A stretch of DNA of 41,596 nucleotides from positions 1 to 41,596 of the forward strand of contig JAHDEX010000035.1 in NCBI GenBank assembly GCA_020628545.1. Direction: 5' to 3'. A model generated the notes under the pieces. It made no database searches, was not told where the DNA came from, and saw only the letters and a program-made list of their open reading frames with translations. How positions within the stretch are numbered: position 1 is the first letter of the stretch; each line of letters opens with the position of its first letter. The position numbers and the translations under genes were made by a program. This document shows, one piece after another, positions 40,404-41,596 of this stretch. The stretch comes from Paracoccaceae bacterium. GTDB lineage: Bacteria; Pseudomonadota; Alphaproteobacteria; Rhodobacterales; Rhodobacteraceae.

Positions 40404-41596
40404 TGGACACGCAAACCAAAGCTTATATCGCCGACGCCAAGACCCATCTGCGCGGGCTCTCTGATGTAGCGGCGGCATTCTCTGACATTCGCTCCGCTAT
40501 GCTGCGCGAGGTGGACGCGATTCAAACTGCCACCGCCCAGGGAAAACCTGTCATCCCAGAAGTGGCCTATGATAGCATCTCGGAAGACACGGTCAGCGAT
40601 GCCACACGAGATGCCATCCGGCATCGCGGCTGCGCGATCGTCCGGGGGGTCTTTGACCCGGCCCGGGTGGCGGATTGGAACGCGGACGTTGGTGATTACA
40701 TTGCGCGCAATGATTATCTCGCGAAAGCGAAGGAGAAAGCGGGCCTCGACACCTATTTCTCGGATCTCGCCGCAGGCACGCCGCAAATCTACGGCCTCTA
40801 TTGGTCCAAGCCTCAGGTCATGGCGCGACAGGACCCGGCAATGGCAGCAACAAAACGTTTCATGAACCGACTTTGGAGCGTTGCTGGCCCAATGGGCGAT
40901 GAGTTCGACCCGGACAACGACTATGCCTACGCTGATCGCACCCGCAGACGGCAACCAGGGGACACGACGCTCGGCCTGTCGCCGCATATGGACAGTGGAT
41001 CTTATGAACGCTGGCTCGATCCGGCGTACCAGAAAATATATGGCGAGATCTTCGCAGGCAATTGGCAGGCCTACGACCCGTGGAAAGGGACGTTCCGCAC
41101 GCAAACACGAGAGTTTTCCTCGCCCGCTGTCTGCTCCATGTTCCGGACCTTCCAGGGCTGGACGGCCCTGACAGAGCAGGGACCGAACGACGGCACGCTG
41201 TCATTGATCCCGATTGCGAAATCCATCGCGTATTTCCTGATGCGCGCCCTGCAGGATGATGTCGCGGCTGACGATCTGTGTGGCGCAGCACCGGGTCGCG
41301 CGCTGGGCGCAAGCGAGGATTGGCACGCCGACATTTTGGAAGGCTTGATCAGCATCCCAACGGTGGGGCCGGGTGACACGGTGTGGTGGCACCCCGATGT
41401 GATCCATTCGGTTGCGAATGAACATGCGGGCAAAGACTACGCCAATGTCATCTACATCGGAGCGACGCCCCGCTGCGCCAAGAACGCCGCATATGCCGCG
41501 AAGCAGGCGAAAGCGTTTTTGGCCGGGGAATCCGCACCCGACTTTGCGCCGGAAAATTACGAGGTCGATTTTGAGGGGCGTGCGACTGTCGATGAT
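40403..41596 (+). CDS. DUF1479 family protein, cut by window end
   Basis: The first 398 codons of a DUF1479 (YbiU-like) protein; the frame is open to the last base, so the 3' end is missing. The fold belongs to the 2-oxoglutarate/Fe(II)-dioxygenase-like (cupin) group: a candidate metal HxD in SPHMDSGSYERW and a distal His in WWHPDVIHSVANE are visible, with the REFSSPAVCSMFRTFQGWTAL block between. The enzymatic activity of the family is not established. The ATG overlaps the VOC stop (TGATGG). Confidence 0.85.
   Translation, partial: MDTQTKAYIADAKTHLRGLSDVAAAFSDIRSAMLREVDAIQTATAQGKPVIPEVAYDSISEDTVSDATRDAIRHRGCAIVRGVFDPARVADWNADVGDYIARNDYLAKAKEKAGLDTYFSDLAAGTPQIYGLYWSKPQVMARQDPAMAATKRFMNRLWSVAGPMGDEFDPDNDYAYADRTRRRQPGDTTLGLSPHMDSGSYERWLDPAYQKIYGEIFAGNWQAYDPWKGTFRTQTREFSSPAVCSMFRTFQGWTALTEQGPNDGTLSLIPIAKSIAYFLMRALQDDVAADDLCGAAPGRALGASEDWHADILEGLISIPTVGPGDTVWWHPDVIHSVANEHAGKDYANVIYIGATPRCAKNAAYAAKQAKAFLAGESAPDFAPENYEVDFEGRATVDD

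Overview
The window is a contiguous piece of a chromosome from an alphaproteobacterium, most likely a Roseobacter-group member of the Rhodobacteraceae. Reasons: the high-GC codon use, the family content (aerobic-type cobalamin genes, a PatB-type aminotransferase, tandem peptide deformylases, a delta-class carbonic anhydrase, Lin0512-family proteins) and the short ATGA gene overlaps. Genus is not resolved. I see no rRNA, tRNA, CRISPR array, insertion sequence or phage gene. No stretch longer than about 300 bases lacks a gene or structured RNA.

Layout. 1-9.7 kb: housekeeping and metabolic genes. These are dapA with a strong terminator, a soluble lytic transglycosylase, an EamA transporter, a divergent pair that looks like a split MnmC (mnmD plus an FAD oxidoreductase), a HotDog dehydratase facing a VOC protein, an NADPH-FMN reductase and an acetolactate-synthase-like ThDP enzyme. 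9.7-18.4 kb, minus strand: a cobalamin block headed by a clear cobalamin riboswitch, in the order cbiM-like permease, cobW with a His-rich loop, GNAT, cobN, cobO, a YrbL-like protein and two tandem Lin0512 proteins. 18.5-23.1 kb: delta-class carbonic anhydrase and smc. 23.2-27.7 kb, minus strand: membrane protein, MltB-type transglycosylase, cobD, cobC and a DUF1636 protein. 27.9-29.3 kb: a degenerate stand-alone receiver protein and a glutathionyl-hydroquinone reductase. 29.5-35.2 kb, plus strand: a second cobalamin operon, preceded by a divergent, probably class-II-like cobalamin riboswitch, with a small His-rich membrane protein, cobH, cobL, cobI, a cbiG-cobJ fusion and cobM. 35.5-41.6 kb: a small unknown protein, a PatB-type C-S lyase, def, a second deformylase lacking catalytic residues, fmt, aldo/keto reductase, VOC protein and a DUF1479 protein cut by the window end.

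Together the B12 genes cover cobalt handling (CbiM, CobW), cobalt insertion (CobN), corrin ring methylation and contraction (CobI, CobJ, CobM, CobL, CobH), adenosylation (CobO) and lower-axial side-chain assembly (CobC, CobD). cobA, cobG/cobZ, cobK, cobB, cobQ, cobS/T and cobU/V are not in the window.

The most unusual signal is two families of dispersed short hairpin elements, unrelated to any gene, whose stems change by compensatory substitutions while their flanks stay constant. Family A (three copies, all plus-strand) is a two-hairpin unit ending in a conserved 18-base tail. Family B (four copies, all plus-strand) has its left edge on the TGA stop codon of the upstream gene in three cases. 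One B copy is translated inside CobN and another encodes the N-terminus of CobI, like the Rickettsia palindromic elements found inside genes.
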